Shown one piece after another: positions 13,029-24,255 of a stretch of DNA of 64,000 bases. The notes beneath the pieces are model-generated. The model did not search any database and had not been told where the DNA came from. It was given only the letters and a program-made list of their open reading frames with translations. A program made the translations under genes and the position numbers. This stretch comes from Spironucleus salmonicida (lineage: Eukaryota; Fornicata; Diplomonadida; Hexamitidae), in the NCBI GenBank assembly GCA_000497125.2, contig CM035323.1, forward strand, positions 876,001 through 940,000, written 5' to 3'. The first letter of the stretch is position 1, and every line of letters begins with the position of its first letter.

Positions 13029-13787
13029 TCAATCATTATTTATAATACAAGCAAATTATAAGCAAATAGAATACAGTCGTGCCGGAATACTAATTTAAAC
13101 ATATGGACCTTCTAAGGAACTTACTATGGGAAAATTTATAGGGGGTATAATGGTACTATTATGTTTCTCATACAACACTTAATCATTCCAATCAGCCAAC
13201 ATATCTAAATTATAATATTAAGCTTGCTTATTATTTAACAAATCAACATTATAATCGTTTCGAATTGGTGTTCTTCCTAGACTAGGAAAACTATCCAAAA
13301 ATTTACGGTCCATTCCTACATTTGGTGGAACCTCGTCATCACTATTATGTTCTTCTCCACCATCTGGCTTACGTGTATATGATCTTTTCTGCTACATTAA
13401 AGCATCTAAATGACGGAATTCTTCTTAAGAAATTTTACTCTTCATTTATTAACTTTGTACCTTAGTATATCTCACAATAACCAAGTCTAAAAATGAATCT
13501 TTATAAACCTATTAAAACGCTTACTGCACATCATCAGAATTTTATAAAAATACACCTGCGGTTTCAAAATCTTATTTAAATGAAACTCTGAAAAACTAAG
13601 AATGTAAGAATCCAGCCTGAGTTCGATCTTTTATCGCATTTTTAAGCTCTGTTAACGATTTAAAGTTATTAGCAGAGAGTACTACATCATAATTGGTTGA
13701 TATTTTGTATGCTGGCTAATCTATTGTAGATTCTCGCGTGATTGTATATACTGATATTTTAGTCTAGTATGACTAATGTCTGGACAT
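13029..13787 (-). CDS. Hypothetical protein, 252 aa
   Basis: A continuous 253-codon frame ending in TGA at 13029. The N-terminal ~100 residues look globular, with alternating hydrophobic strands (KISVYTITRES, YDVVLSANNFKSL, FFRVSFKQDF, LDLVIVRYT) reminiscent of a PB1/ubiquitin-like beta-grasp or small alpha/beta domain. A charged linker (GGEEHNSDDEVPP) follows, then a Pro/Asn-rich C terminus. No catalytic motif or membrane segment. The PB1 similarity is only a visual impression. It is divergent from the coiled-coil gene at 13856 with 68 bp between start codons. Confidence 0.6.
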
Positions 13788-13855
13788 CTAAAGTGGGAAT
13801 TTAATAACTATTATATAATATATATATTTATATATATTATTATAAAATTCTAAAA

Positions 13856-15646
13856 ATGGAAGATTTAGAAAATTTCATTGTTTAATCATTGGAGGATCTT
13901 GTTGATAATGATTTGGTACAAAAAGCACTAAATTCAGAGAATAAGTTTCAATCTCTTTTCGAATTAGTGCTTAATTAATTTTTAGATTAATAAATGAAAG
14001 CAATTGATGACAATGAAAAATTTTAACTTTAAACAACTCAACTAAGCGATAAAGTTAATTAATTTTAATCCAAAATAGATTTGCTTTAATTAGAAAATAC
14101 TGCGCTTAAAACATCTGATTCTATTTAGCTATGTGAGGATTCATTTTTCAAAGCATTCGAGAAGAAAAATAATGAATGTATTAAGTTGACCTAGATTTTA
14201 GAAGAAGTTTAAATTTAGTTTACATCTTATAAGACACTATTTTCGGAAACATGTGATGAGAAAAATGCAAAAATAATTGAAAAAACGAAAACCATCAAAT
14301 AATTAACTCGTAAACTTGAAGATTTATCATCTACAAAGGACCTTTAATAAACACAAAATTAAACATAGTTTTAGTAATTGGAAGTAAGTTTTAAATAACT
14401 TACTAGCTAATATCAAAATTCGTAGCTTTTAATACATTCATTAGAGCAAGATAATACTAATTACTTGAAAGAAAATTAACTTTTCTCATAAACTATTGAA
14501 TAATCAGCACTTATTTAACAGAATTTAACTAGTGAATAGAATAAAACTAGGAATCTTTAATAATTACTTGATAGCCTTGAAATAAAACATTAAGAATCAG
14601 AACTTTTTATCTAGAAACTAAATTAAGAACTGTTATAATATTAGTAATAATAATAAAAATTTGCAGTTGAAAATGAGTCATTAAAAACTTAACTTAAACA
14701 ATTAGAAGAAGTATTTAACAATCAGCTTAAAGAAGTAGATAATGAAAATTCACATATTATTTCAAAAGAACTAAATTTTATCTAATAAATTAACTAATTA
14801 TAAGACGAAAATTAATAGTTAAAACACTAAGAAAATTTTGTATCTGATTAAACATTAGAACTCTAAAATTAATTAGCTAATTTGTTGATAGAAAATGACA
14901 ATTTAAACTAGGTTATATTAAGTTAAAGAAATGAAAATGAGAATGAAAAAAAGAATTAAATTGATGTAAAGATTAAATAATTATAATCTAAATTATAGAT
15001 AAATGAAACACATTTAACTCATAAGGAAAAAGAGAATTCCGCTTTGAAAAGTGATTTAGCTAGAATAAAAGCAGAACTTTCAGCAACTAAAAATTTATAG
15101 GTTAATAAGCCTGATTTAAGCGATATACTATTAATAGAATAGCAGGAGTTAATGAAGTTTTAAGAAAAAGTTATGAGCGAAAACAAAAATTTTAAATCTA
15201 TTATTGATCAAAAGAATGAACTTATAAGCGAACTTGAAATTTAATTAGAAAATCCTTAAAACATTACACAATAACCACTTTAATGTTTAAATATTGAAGA
15301 AAATGAAATTTTAACTAAATTCTCTATAATTTTGACTTCCTATGAAGAAGTGTTAGCATAAGTATTTTCTCCAGGTTTTTCGTCTCCAAAAGCTCTTAAG
15401 ATATTATCATAATATTATTTAAACAAATAAGGAGATATTGAATCTTTTATGACCTATCTTGCTAACATTAACTAAAGATGTTTATCTTATATTGTTCTTA
15501 AGAAAATAAATAGTATATTCAAAAATTCATAAAGTGTTAAAAGTTTAGTTCTACAGGAAAAAAAGATGAAGTAAAGTTTGAGTAAAACTTAAATATTTGA
15601 TATTGATGATAACGCGGAAATTGTCGAATTAGTGGAAATTAATTGA
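13856..15646 (+). CDS. Long coiled-coil protein, 596 aa
   Basis: 597 codons from ATG to TGA at 15644, with many TAA/TAG Gln codons including a run of four near 14650. From about residue 50 to 490 the sequence is heptad-like Leu/Glu/Lys/Gln coiled coil. The last ~110 residues are less charged and may form a small globular domain, containing an EEVLAQVFSPGFSSPKAL segment and ending in an acidic tail. No motor, kinase or membrane domain. It resembles golgin, basal-body or cytoskeletal coiled-coil proteins in form only. Confidence 0.75.
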
Positions 15647-15684
15647 TATATTTTATATTATAGTAGTTATTTTATTTATAAGTA

Positions 15685-16131
15685 ATGACCAACTTAACTG
15701 ATTTAGAATTTTAAATAAATTTTATTGATAGTATGCATTCTTAGTTAGTTAATTCCATGATACCACATCTCATCTCTAATATATCATTAATTAATAATGA
15801 TAGTCTTTTCGAACAAATAGATATAATTTAAAAAGATATTAATATGATGAAAGCACACTATGATAGCTTATATTAACAACATGAATCATTTAAATTTCAG
15901 TTATAAACAGCAATTCATCATTAGTAGTCTAACTGTAGCTCTCCTGTTTAGGAAAGAAGTTTAATGAATTCGAATGCCAGCTTTTAAGATCAGTAAACTG
16001 AAATATTAGAGTTTAAGATTAACTAAGATAATTTGCACACCAAAAATTTAAATTTAAAAAGTTTAATCCAGAAGTTCCAGATTATACTGATCATAAGCTT
16101 CCTTGTTTTAATATTCGTTTTACTGATTTGA
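15685..16131 (+). CDS. Tail-anchored SNARE-like membrane protein, 148 aa
   Basis: A 149-codon frame ending in TGA at 16129. The first ~125 residues are hydrophilic and helical. The last ~20 residues form a single hydrophobic segment (FQIILIISFLVLIFVLLI) running to the stop, which defines a C-terminal tail anchor. Length and layout match SNAREs and other tail-anchored trafficking proteins, with a helix just before the anchor (DNLHTKNLNLKSLIQK). The central layer residue of a SNARE motif cannot be assigned confidently. It follows the coiled-coil gene by 38 bp on the same strand. Confidence 0.65.
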
Positions 16132-16183
16132 CTTAATATTATGTTTTATACTTTAGCACACAGCTTACCTACTCCTATATCAC

Positions 16184-17167
16184 TCACTCACTCTCCACAT
16201 CCCACCCTTCTATAATTGCCTCAAATCCTCCTTCAACGGGCAACTTCAAATCTGGCATAAGCTGCCGATCGTTGCTCTCATCATAATAGTAGTGGAAACC
16301 GAGCATCAGCGCTGTGAAAATATCGCACGCCATCATTACAGCCAGGTTCGTATCCTCTACTTATATTTCTACCAACTTTTTGAATTTTTCATCGTGCATT
16401 ATTATGTCCTAGATGCGCGAAAACACCAGCTCCTCGATCTAGTCGTCCCAGACTTCCAGGAGATTTTCGCGAGTGGGCTCGAACTCGAACATCTAGCGTA
16501 GCGGCTCGGCACCAAATGTGGCGCTGACGAACTCGAATAGGTCCCTAACCTCGTTCCTGAGCTCGTACCTTCGTGGAAGGCGCGACCTGAAGAGTGCGAA
16601 GTTCTCTCGAAGATTTTCGTCGTTTATCATGACAACTTGCGCACCAGAGGGCTGAATTTTCAGTGTGGTAGTGAGCTGCTATATGCTCAGGTCAGGGTCC
16701 TGCCGCTCCAGCTGCGCGACCTCGACGTCAGCCTGCAACGCGCCGAGCAGCTCTTGCAAAGTATCAATTTGGCATATCTTGGCAGCGATTTCAGCGGTTT
16801 GAGCAGCATTCTGATCCGTCAGATGTGTGTTATGCCCTTAAAGCGTCTAGAAGTCCGTCTACAGCCGCTCTAACTGCGCGCTCTACTCGCTGAACTGCAG
16901 CTCTCGCTACTCGTGAACTATCTCTCTTTCCTGGTTAGCCTGAAGTTGTTTCTAAAAGTTCTGGTTCAGAAGTCGCAGATGCTCCACGGCAGTCGTGATT
17001 TTCTCCTGCCGCTGGCGGAGTTCGCTATTTTCGGCCTTCAGGGAGTCGATTTGCAGTGTGTTCAAGTCTAGCGTGTGGTCAGTATCGCACCGATGCTGTC
17101 TGGATTGTGCAATGATGCTGAGCTGGTCCTAGAGGCTGGCCCGATGCGTGGCGAGAAGGGAACGCAT
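16184..17167 (-). CDS. Coiled-coil protein with C-terminal helical domain, 327 aa, GC-rich
   Basis: A 328-codon frame from the ATG ending at 17167 to TGA at 16184. Residues about 10-150 are coiled coil rich in Gln/Glu/Leu (KAENSELRQRQEKITTAVE). The C-terminal half is a more globular helical region (LRENFALFRSRLPRRYELR). Base composition is near 50% GC and Gln is mostly CAG, in contrast to both neighbours, although several in-frame TAG/TAA codons remain and confirm the code. No family recognised; possibly cytoskeletal. Convergent with the tail-anchored gene, 52 bp apart. Confidence 0.7.
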
Positions 17168-17267
17168 TTTGAAAGAAATTGAAAATAGTATAATATAATA
17201 GTATAATAAATGTAATATAATTTTATTTTTAAAATATATATTATTATATAATAATAGCTGACTAAAA

Positions 17268-17840
17268 ATGAACGTATTCGTTTCTGTGGGGACTACGAAG
17301 TTTGATGAGCTGATTGGCATTTTTTCGGATCCTGAATTCGTCAGGGAACTCAAATTTGTTAAAAAGTTAACCATTTAGCACGGAAAATCTACTGCCCCAA
17401 TTTTACCAAGTCCCCATGTCGTTTTTGATTACACTGACAAGTTTTAGGAAATGATTGACGAAAGTGACCTAGTTGTCTCACATGCAGCAGCTGGTACTCG
17501 TTTGGATGTGATATCAGCTGAAAAACCACATTTGATGTTAGCAAATAGGTAGCTTCACGGAGACCATCAGAAAGAAATGGTAGACGCTTTCAATATGGCG
17601 GAAAATCCATCCGTCAAAGGTTTTCTGGATCCGTTGGAGTTAAAAAGCTTTTTACAAAAATTGACTGTAAAAGATCTCAAGTTGATGCAAAAGCCAGTAA
17701 GCTATCCTTCAAGCTAATAAATTTTGGATATGGTATAATAAACAATGCTCCAAAAAGAGAATGGAACATATATCTTGTTAAGCATATTCGCAATTATTTT
17801 ATATGTTAATTTATATGTGCTCACAATTATCCTTGAGTGA
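17268..17840 (+). CDS. ALG13: ALG13-type UDP-GlcNAc transferase subunit with C-terminal membrane anchor
   Basis: 190 aa. The family hallmarks are in order: VSVGTTKFDELI at the N terminus, a QHGKS loop, SDLVVSHAAAGTRLDVI, then LANRQLHGDHQKEM. These match the GT28-type ALG13, which with ALG14 adds the second GlcNAc to dolichol-PP-GlcNAc on the cytosolic face of the ER. Canonical ALG13 is soluble and recruited by membrane-bound ALG14. Here about 22 C-terminal residues after ENGT form a hydrophobic helix (YILLSIFAIILYVNLYVL), so this copy probably anchors itself. The TGA is 11 bp from the convergent stop at 17852. Confidence 0.88.
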
Positions 17841-17851
17841 AATTATACGCT

Positions 17852-18223
17852 TCAGAACCAATCAACAACAATTTTACCTTTTTGAAAAGACTTAAAAGCA
17901 CATACTTCAACTTCGTCAGCTGCTGGATTTTCAATTGAGAAAATACCTCTTGCTACTGCCTTATTCTGTTCAGCATTATTAACAGCTACAAATTTCCTTT
18001 GAGGTGAAAATACTAAAAGAGTAGCTTTTGCTTATACCACTAAAAGAGGCGAATAAGGTGATATTTCCGCGGTATTATTTATCATTTCTAAGTCTTAGTA
18101 ACCTACCAATATAGAATTGCTTCCACCTTCTATCTATTTTCCTAATTTTAGATTTAGTAATGTTTCTAAATATTCCATTGGTTTTTAGATAAAACGAGGA
18201 TGCAATCCAAATGTAACTGCCAT
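17852..18223 (-). CDS. Possible RNA polymerase I subunit Rpa43-like protein, 123 aa
   Basis: A 124-codon frame. From memory of the family, the pattern of an LVGY-x-DLE motif, then ISPYSPLLVVQAKATLLVF with a following PQ, and a terminal VVDW resembles the N-terminal (tip) domain and C-terminal VDW of Rpa43, the Rpb7-family stalk subunit of Pol I. The protein is about one third the length of yeast Rpa43, so at best a minimal version. The homology is suggestive, not proven; a related Rpc25/Rpb7 protein or an unrelated small protein is possible. Its start is 87 bp from the divergent ATG at 18311. Confidence 0.4.
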
Positions 18224-18310
18224 TGTTTTTTTATAAATTTGTGACATTCTTGGTAAAGTGGTGAATATTATTTTTTATTATAGTATAATTAATAGTATAT
18301 TTAATCAAAA

Positions 18311-19558
18311 ATGGAAAAAATTTGGGAAAATTTACAATTTTCAACTGATCTTCCTTCAGGTAACGAATTAAAAAATTTCCTCACTGAAGATTATTAGAAG
18401 TAACGTCAAAATTCATCTATAGATTTGAAACTTATAAAACAAAAATAAGATTTCACGTCAGGATTTGATTATCATTCTTACCTAAAATAACCTCTTTTAT
18501 TTACAAGATTTCCCACCAATGATACACTTAATCCATCTGTTCTATCAACAGCACTTCAAGAACAATAAATTTAGACAAATCATAAACTATTAAATGAAAA
18601 TATTGATTTACGAAAAGAAAATGCTACTCTCCGGGAAGATAACGCAGACCTGTAAAATTTAATTAATCATTAAAAGCATGAAAACTATTTAGATTACTAA
18701 CTTATAGAGGATCTGTGTAAAAGATATTTAATAACAATAACCTCTTCCGATATTAAAGAAAATTTAAGAAAATTAATTGCTTATTTTACAGTTAATTAAA
18801 CAAAATATGAAAAAGAAGTCAAAATATATGATATAAGATATGATAATTACAATAAATATGAAATTTAATCATTAAATCACAAACTCAAATAATTAGAACA
18901 GTAGGTTATTTTAGAGTAATAATAGAGATAATCAGCTAATGATTCATTCAATTCTATTTTGGTCGACAATTAAAAATTAAAAACAGACATTTATAATTTA
19001 TAAATCTAGAATATCAATCTATAATAAAATTAATGCAAGATTTAGCATAAACTTGATACTACAACTCTTTAATAACTAAAAGTGTTCGATAAAGATATAT
19101 AATTAATAGAGTTTTCATAATTTTAGAAATAACTATTTAGAGCAAACTAAATTTTGAATCTTTCGCCAAATTTAACCATAGCAGAAGTTTTAGAGTAAAT
19201 TATCATTAAAATTATTGAGCTCAAAACTTAGGTTGTAAGCGAGAAAATACTTATTCAAAGTGAAAAAATTAAATCTGTAAAAGAAGCATAAAATAGGAAG
19301 ATATTCATTGATATTAATAATAGCTAGGAATATTAAGATAAATTTGGTAAAGAGATTGAAAATTTACTTGAAATTGATGATTTAGAAAATATTTAACAGC
19401 AAAATTACTAAAATATTACTATTATTTAATAGTAAGAGCTAATAATGAAATTTTAACCTATACTAGATAAAATACAGAAAATCGGTAAAGGAATGGATTT
19501 TCAGGGTGATTAAATACAAATACTAGACTAAATTTGGTAGTTTATTATGGATTAGTGA
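18311..19558 (+). CDS. Coiled-coil protein, 415 aa
   Basis: A 416-codon frame ending in TGA at 19556, with dense TAA/TAG Gln codons. A ~90-residue N-terminal segment (YHSYLKQPLLFTRFPTND) is followed by heptad-like coiled coil from about residue 95 to the C terminus, with a break near 150-190. No other domain is seen. It resembles the protein at 13856 in style but shows no obvious sequence match. Function unknown, probably structural. Confidence 0.7.
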
Positions 19559-20562
19559 TATATGTTATGTTAGGATTAATTCAACAGAAATTATTATTAA
19601 ATAGATAGTTTAATTAATATTAAAACACCGAAATGTCAGCAGATTAAAAAATTATGAAAGTTCTAAATACAAATAAAATAAATTTAGCAATGTTTTAAAT
19701 CAATTTTCTACTTAAATATAATTTATAAGCTGAAACTAATTGTCAATCGAAAATTTTAACAAAATGTTATATAAATTCTTTATTCATTCAAATATACAGC
19801 AAGATTGATACATTATTACGTGGTTACCAGGTTATTTCAAAGAAGTGAACATCATTTAATTAACTTTATCAATGATAAATAAATGTACATCAGCAAAATA
19901 TTCTGTTTATTATTTATAATTAAAAGATCATATTTTTGATTTATTTTAAATTCATTAATTTAGTGCAAATTATTATATTATTTTACTAGGACTAACGATA
20001 TATCTAGTTTAATTTTTTAATTATAGGCAAAATATTATTTAAAATTTATTAATAATATGATTTAATTTTTCCTTGGAAACAAGTGAAAAAACAAATCTCC
20101 AATACTTAATGTAAATTATCTTGACAAACCAAAAGTAAAAACTTTAGACTATATATAGCTCGAAAACTCATAATAAAACTAAATTTTGTTATATACCAAG
20201 CCATTTTACATTTTGTAAAGTAAACAACATTATAATAAGCCCACATCACATAATAACTCATATTTATTTATCTATAAACTCTTCAAATTTGTTTAATTTT
20301 TTAGTAGAAATATTTTATATACTATTTGCTCATGTTTTTCTTTTCGTTGTCCTTACAAAGCCTTTATTAATTAATAATTTGAATGATAAATAATTAAAAA
20401 AAACATATTCTTTTACTATACAACTTGTCATACACTTTTAAATATTTAGTTTTATATTCTAACATAATACCAATCGGAACCTTTTTCTTTTTAAATGATT
20501 CCTCCCCATATATATTATTATATATAACTTATCATATAATCAATTATTCCTTCCATAAAAAA
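19559..20562. other. AT-rich spacer with weak open frame, no confident gene
   Basis: One kilobase before the alcohol dehydrogenase. A plus-strand frame runs from ATG 19562 to TGA 20384 with only three internal TGAs (19655, 19937, 20084), about the number expected by chance (roughly five), so it is not evidence of a gene. A 71-codon ORF at 19633-19848 in another frame is equally weak. Nothing is supported on the minus strand. It is longer than most intergenic gaps here, so a decayed gene is possible. Confidence 0.3.
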
Positions 20563-21750
20563 ATGTAGGATGTGACATTCCACAATCCAACAAAGCTCAT
20601 CATCAAAAAGGATGGATCGGTCGACATCGTAAATTTCCTTGTACAAGACAACATCAAATCGGTCCTTTTGCTTACTGGTAAAACTGCAGTCAAGAAGATA
20701 GGCCTTTTTGACAAAATCACTGCAGCTTTGAAGGCTTAAAATATCAAATTTTTCGAATGCTGTGAAGTTCGCGCTAATCCAGAGATCAAACTTGTTATTT
20801 CACAGGTTGAGTTCTGCAGAAAAAACAACGTACAGGCGATTCTTTGTGTCGGTGGTGGGTCCTGTTACGACTCTGCAAAGGCGATTGCCGCTGGTGCTAA
20901 ACTTCCTGATGATGTTCCTGCATCTAAAGTTTGGGAATTTTACGAAGGCACGAGAGTACCTACCGGTGCACTTCCGATTTACGGGGTTTTGACTATTTCA
21001 GCTACTGCATCTGAGCACAATAATGGCGGTGTAGTCTAAGATGATGAACAACACAAAAAATGGTCTTTTGCATCGGAATTCACTTTCCCAGTCGTCTCAA
21101 TTGTCGATCCATGCCTTTAAGTGCATTTACCTTGGTACTAGTAGGTAAATGGCTTTGTTGATGCTACAGTGCATATTCTTGAATTTATGACTTGCGACGA
21201 CTGCCCTGAGAAGGCTGAGGCAGCATTCTCGTATAATGCAGCTATGATTAAGACTATTATCAAATGTGGAGACATTTTGTAAAAGGATCCTAAAAATTAT
21301 GACGCACGCGCTAATTTCTGCTGGATTGCGAGCTGTGCTCTTAACTAGTATTCTGGCTTTGGATTCCATGGTGGAGATTGGGCTGTTCATATGATGGAAC
21401 ATGCAATGGGTGCTATTGATCCTACTGTTTCTCATGGTGCTGGTCTTGGAGTTGCTTTCCCTGCTTTTGTTAAGGCTAACTCTAAAAGAGGGCTCAGAAC
21501 GCATTGCTATGATAGGATTGCTAAAGAAGTTTATGGCTTAGAAGGTACTGAAGGACTTATTAAAGGATTCTAGGCTCAACTTAAAAAATGGGGGCATCCT
21601 CTTACGTTAGATGAGCTTTTTGCTAAGAAAATGGGATAAACTGAAAGAAAATAGCTTCTTGATATCTACATGATGAAGCCCACCTGTGGTTATTATGCCG
21701 ATTGGTGCTGTCCTAAAGATATTGCCGAAGATGCCTACTCCATGATGTGA
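20563..21750 (+). CDS. Iron-containing alcohol dehydrogenase (BDH-like), 395 aa
   Basis: 395 aa, the usual length of group III Fe-dependent alcohol dehydrogenases. NAD(P)-binding elements are near the N terminus (FHNPTKLIIKKDG; ILCVGGGSCYDSAKAIAAGA, with the GGGS motif). The metal-binding residues lie in FVDATVHILE, HMMEHAMGA and SHGAGLGVAF. The sequence is most like bacterial butanol/1,3-propanediol dehydrogenases, an enzyme type common in anaerobic protists and often acquired by lateral transfer. It likely reduces aldehydes to regenerate NAD(P)+ in fermentation. Only a handful of Gln codons are TAA/TAG, and GC is higher than in the neighbours. Confidence 0.92.
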
Positions 21751-22310
21751 TCCGTTCCTATTTACGATATTAGACAAAGTTATAATATATTAATTATATT
21801 TTAATTTTAATATTTATTATTTAACCGTTTTATATATAAAATTTAGTATATTATTCTATTTAGCTTAAGTATAAGCTAATATTTATCTTTATAAAAATAT
21901 TAAAAATAATTAATTGAGCTAAAACATAATAATATGAACATATAATAATGTTTTGAATTAGTTATTGTGCTTAACAAAGTTAAACATAGGAGAAATATTT
22001 GTTTTAATAAAAATTTAGAATCTAGTCATATTGTAATGTTATTTAAGTTTTTAACGTTAAGTAAGTTTTTGTATATATTTCTTTAAATATTAGCAATTTT
22101 TAAGATATTTTATAAAGTATAATAGAATTTACCTAATCAAAATGAATTATTTATACATTAATCTGATCTTTTATATTCATACTCGGTTTATATTTTGTAA
22201 GTATACATATAATTTTTTAATAAACTGCGGAATTGGTTTATAATTCTAATATACTACTTTATACATATTATGATTATTAGGTTTTAATAATAAACAGTCA
22301 ATTATTAAAA
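21751..22310. other. AT-rich intergenic region
   Basis: About 560 bp, over 75% A+T, between the alcohol dehydrogenase stop and the next transporter ATG. I see no frame with a recognisable protein, no tRNA-like fold and no repeat shared with the other transporter upstream regions. It probably holds the transporter promoter; the last 20 bases before the ATG are A/T-rich (ATTATTAAAA), as at other starts in the window. Confidence 0.4.
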
Positions 22311-23759
22311 ATGACAACATACAAAGCATATACAGTTTCTGCCATGCTTATTAATTACGCTGTCGGAACTGGTGTCTTAAATTTACCAAAAACGGTTGCA
22401 AAAGCATCTATAATGGTTGCTTTTATCTTAATTACTGGTTTAACATTTTGTGGATATTTATTGGGGAGATATACATTAGATACACTAGCAAGATCATTTG
22501 CTATAAAAAGATATAAGATAAAAGATGTAATTAATGAAGATAATCTTTGTGGAATAGCAATAGAACATAATGAAACATACATTGAATAAAAACTAATTGA
22601 TTTTAGTCTACCAAATGATTATACATATGAAATTTCTGAGGTATGTGGTATTTATTATGGTAAAGGTGGTTTTTACTTTTACTAAGTATCAATAATCCTA
22701 TATCTATTCGGAATAATTTGGGGCTATACATCAGTAGTCGCACAATCTCTATCTTCAGTTATTCCTTTCGGAGCCAACTGGCGCTGTGCAGATCCATGTG
22801 GTGCCAGTTATGCATCATCTTGCAATATAGCCTACTATGTATGGGCCTACGTGGCTATAATCTATTCTAGTATACTTGTTTTCTTTGATCTTTCTAAGTA
22901 AAAAGTTCTTTAAAACGTCTTTACAATTTGTAGATTTATCGCGGTAGGCGGTATGGCCTTGCTTGTTTTCATTTGCATATTCATATCGCCATATGATGTG
23001 GGTACTGATATTGCATCTAGTCGTCCTTTCGTCAAAAATGTACCAATTTTTAATTTCCAACTACGAACCTTTGGATCAATGCTCTCAAGCACCATTTTTG
23101 CTATTATAATGCATTATTGCATCCCAACTGTCCTACAACCCACACAATAGGCTCAATAAGTTCATTTAAACCATGCACTAACAGGTGCGTTTGCAATCAT
23201 CTACCTAATTATGTCATTTATCGCATATCCATCAGCTCTCTATTTTGGTACTGATGGAACCTAACTCATAACTCTCAATCTGATTCAATGGGATGGGAAA
23301 TCATGGAACGCCTCCAGCTAGCCCGCCTGGGCTGCTGCTATTGCGTACACGATCAGACTTCTACCACCAATTTACGTTCTTGGTGCCATTCCGATTAACG
23401 CAATTTCAATGGCGAACAATATTTTTGCGATTGCCGAAAGCATGAAAACCAATAAGTGGCTTAAAATTCTTATTAATTTGGTCTGCGTGATACCAGCAGG
23501 TGTTCTAGCTGGATACTTTCGGTGTATAGGCTAGATTATTGATCTTACAGGGCTGCTTGGCTTTGTTATTTTGCTCACCCCTGCCTTCTGCTTAATTCGC
23601 GCAAGAAAGTAATGTTTTGCCTTGTTTGGGACCCGAAAAACACCTTTTTCTGGATTTTGTGACTAGGAATGGGTGATCATTTCGATAATGATTTTGTTCC
23701 TTATAGGGTTTGGATTTACATTATATGCAGTTATTGCTAATTTTGTACTGGGAGATTGA
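22311..23759 (+). CDS. Amino-acid transporter, AAAP family, AT-rich paralog, 482 aa
   Basis: A 483-codon frame ending in TGA at 23757. The N terminus (YKAYTVSAMLINYAVGTGVL, then NLPKTVAKAS) and a loop cluster (ANWRCADPCGASYA) match the GC-rich copies at 24256 and 33535. About 11 membrane helices. The large loop after helix 2 is shorter and different (HNETYIEQKLIDFSLPNDY). It is in direct tandem with the gene at 24256, so it is probably a diverged duplicate. It encodes Gln with TAA/TAG as well as CAA, and its composition is mixed, AT-rich at the 5' end and more balanced towards the 3' end. Confidence 0.85.
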
Positions 23760-24255
23760 CTTTGATTTTAATAACAATAATAAATTATTATTATATATAA
23801 AATTTTCCATTAAAGGGTAGAATACTATAATTGTTATAATAACAACATTTTAAACATAATATATGCAATAAAAATATTGTTTTTAATTACTTAATTGGTG
23901 GGAAATGGATGATTGAAAATTTAAACTTCTCATCAATTAAGAATTTATTTTTAGTAATATTGCTATACCTGTATTTTATTTGCAAACTTTAATTTTCTGA
24001 TTTGTGATTGATTGATCTCAGTTATGCAGAAACAATCTTGCGACTATATTATAAATGATTTAATTTTTGTCAATAACAATATAATAATATAGTAACAAGT
24101 AGAGTGATTGATAAATCACTGCGAATTCACAAGTTTTTGACAATTAATAGTATAGGGAGTAGATACACCCAATATTAGAAAAATTAAGAGCGGTTCACCC
24201 GAACGCCCGTATTTGTCCCCACATGTGATTATATATTTGCGCAAATCCTTAGAAA
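23760..24255. other. Intergenic region between tandem transporters, containing the IR1 outer flank
   Basis: About 500 bp of AT-rich DNA. From 24123 onward it is recognisably homologous (inverted) to 35125-34993. Perfect identity begins near 24171 and runs through the gene. Further out, scattered similarity remains (TTTGTGATTGATTGAT near 24001 also occurs, inverted, near 35235-35250), which indicates an older, diverged repeat flank. A small perfect hairpin (GTGATT, GATA loop, AATCAC) sits at 24104-24119. No gene seen. Confidence 0.5.

Noticed and set aside
19562-20386. A 275-codon frame with three internal TGAs, considered as a gene with TGA readthrough.
   Set aside because: Three TGAs in 275 codons is about the chance rate at this composition; no motif or homology supports it.
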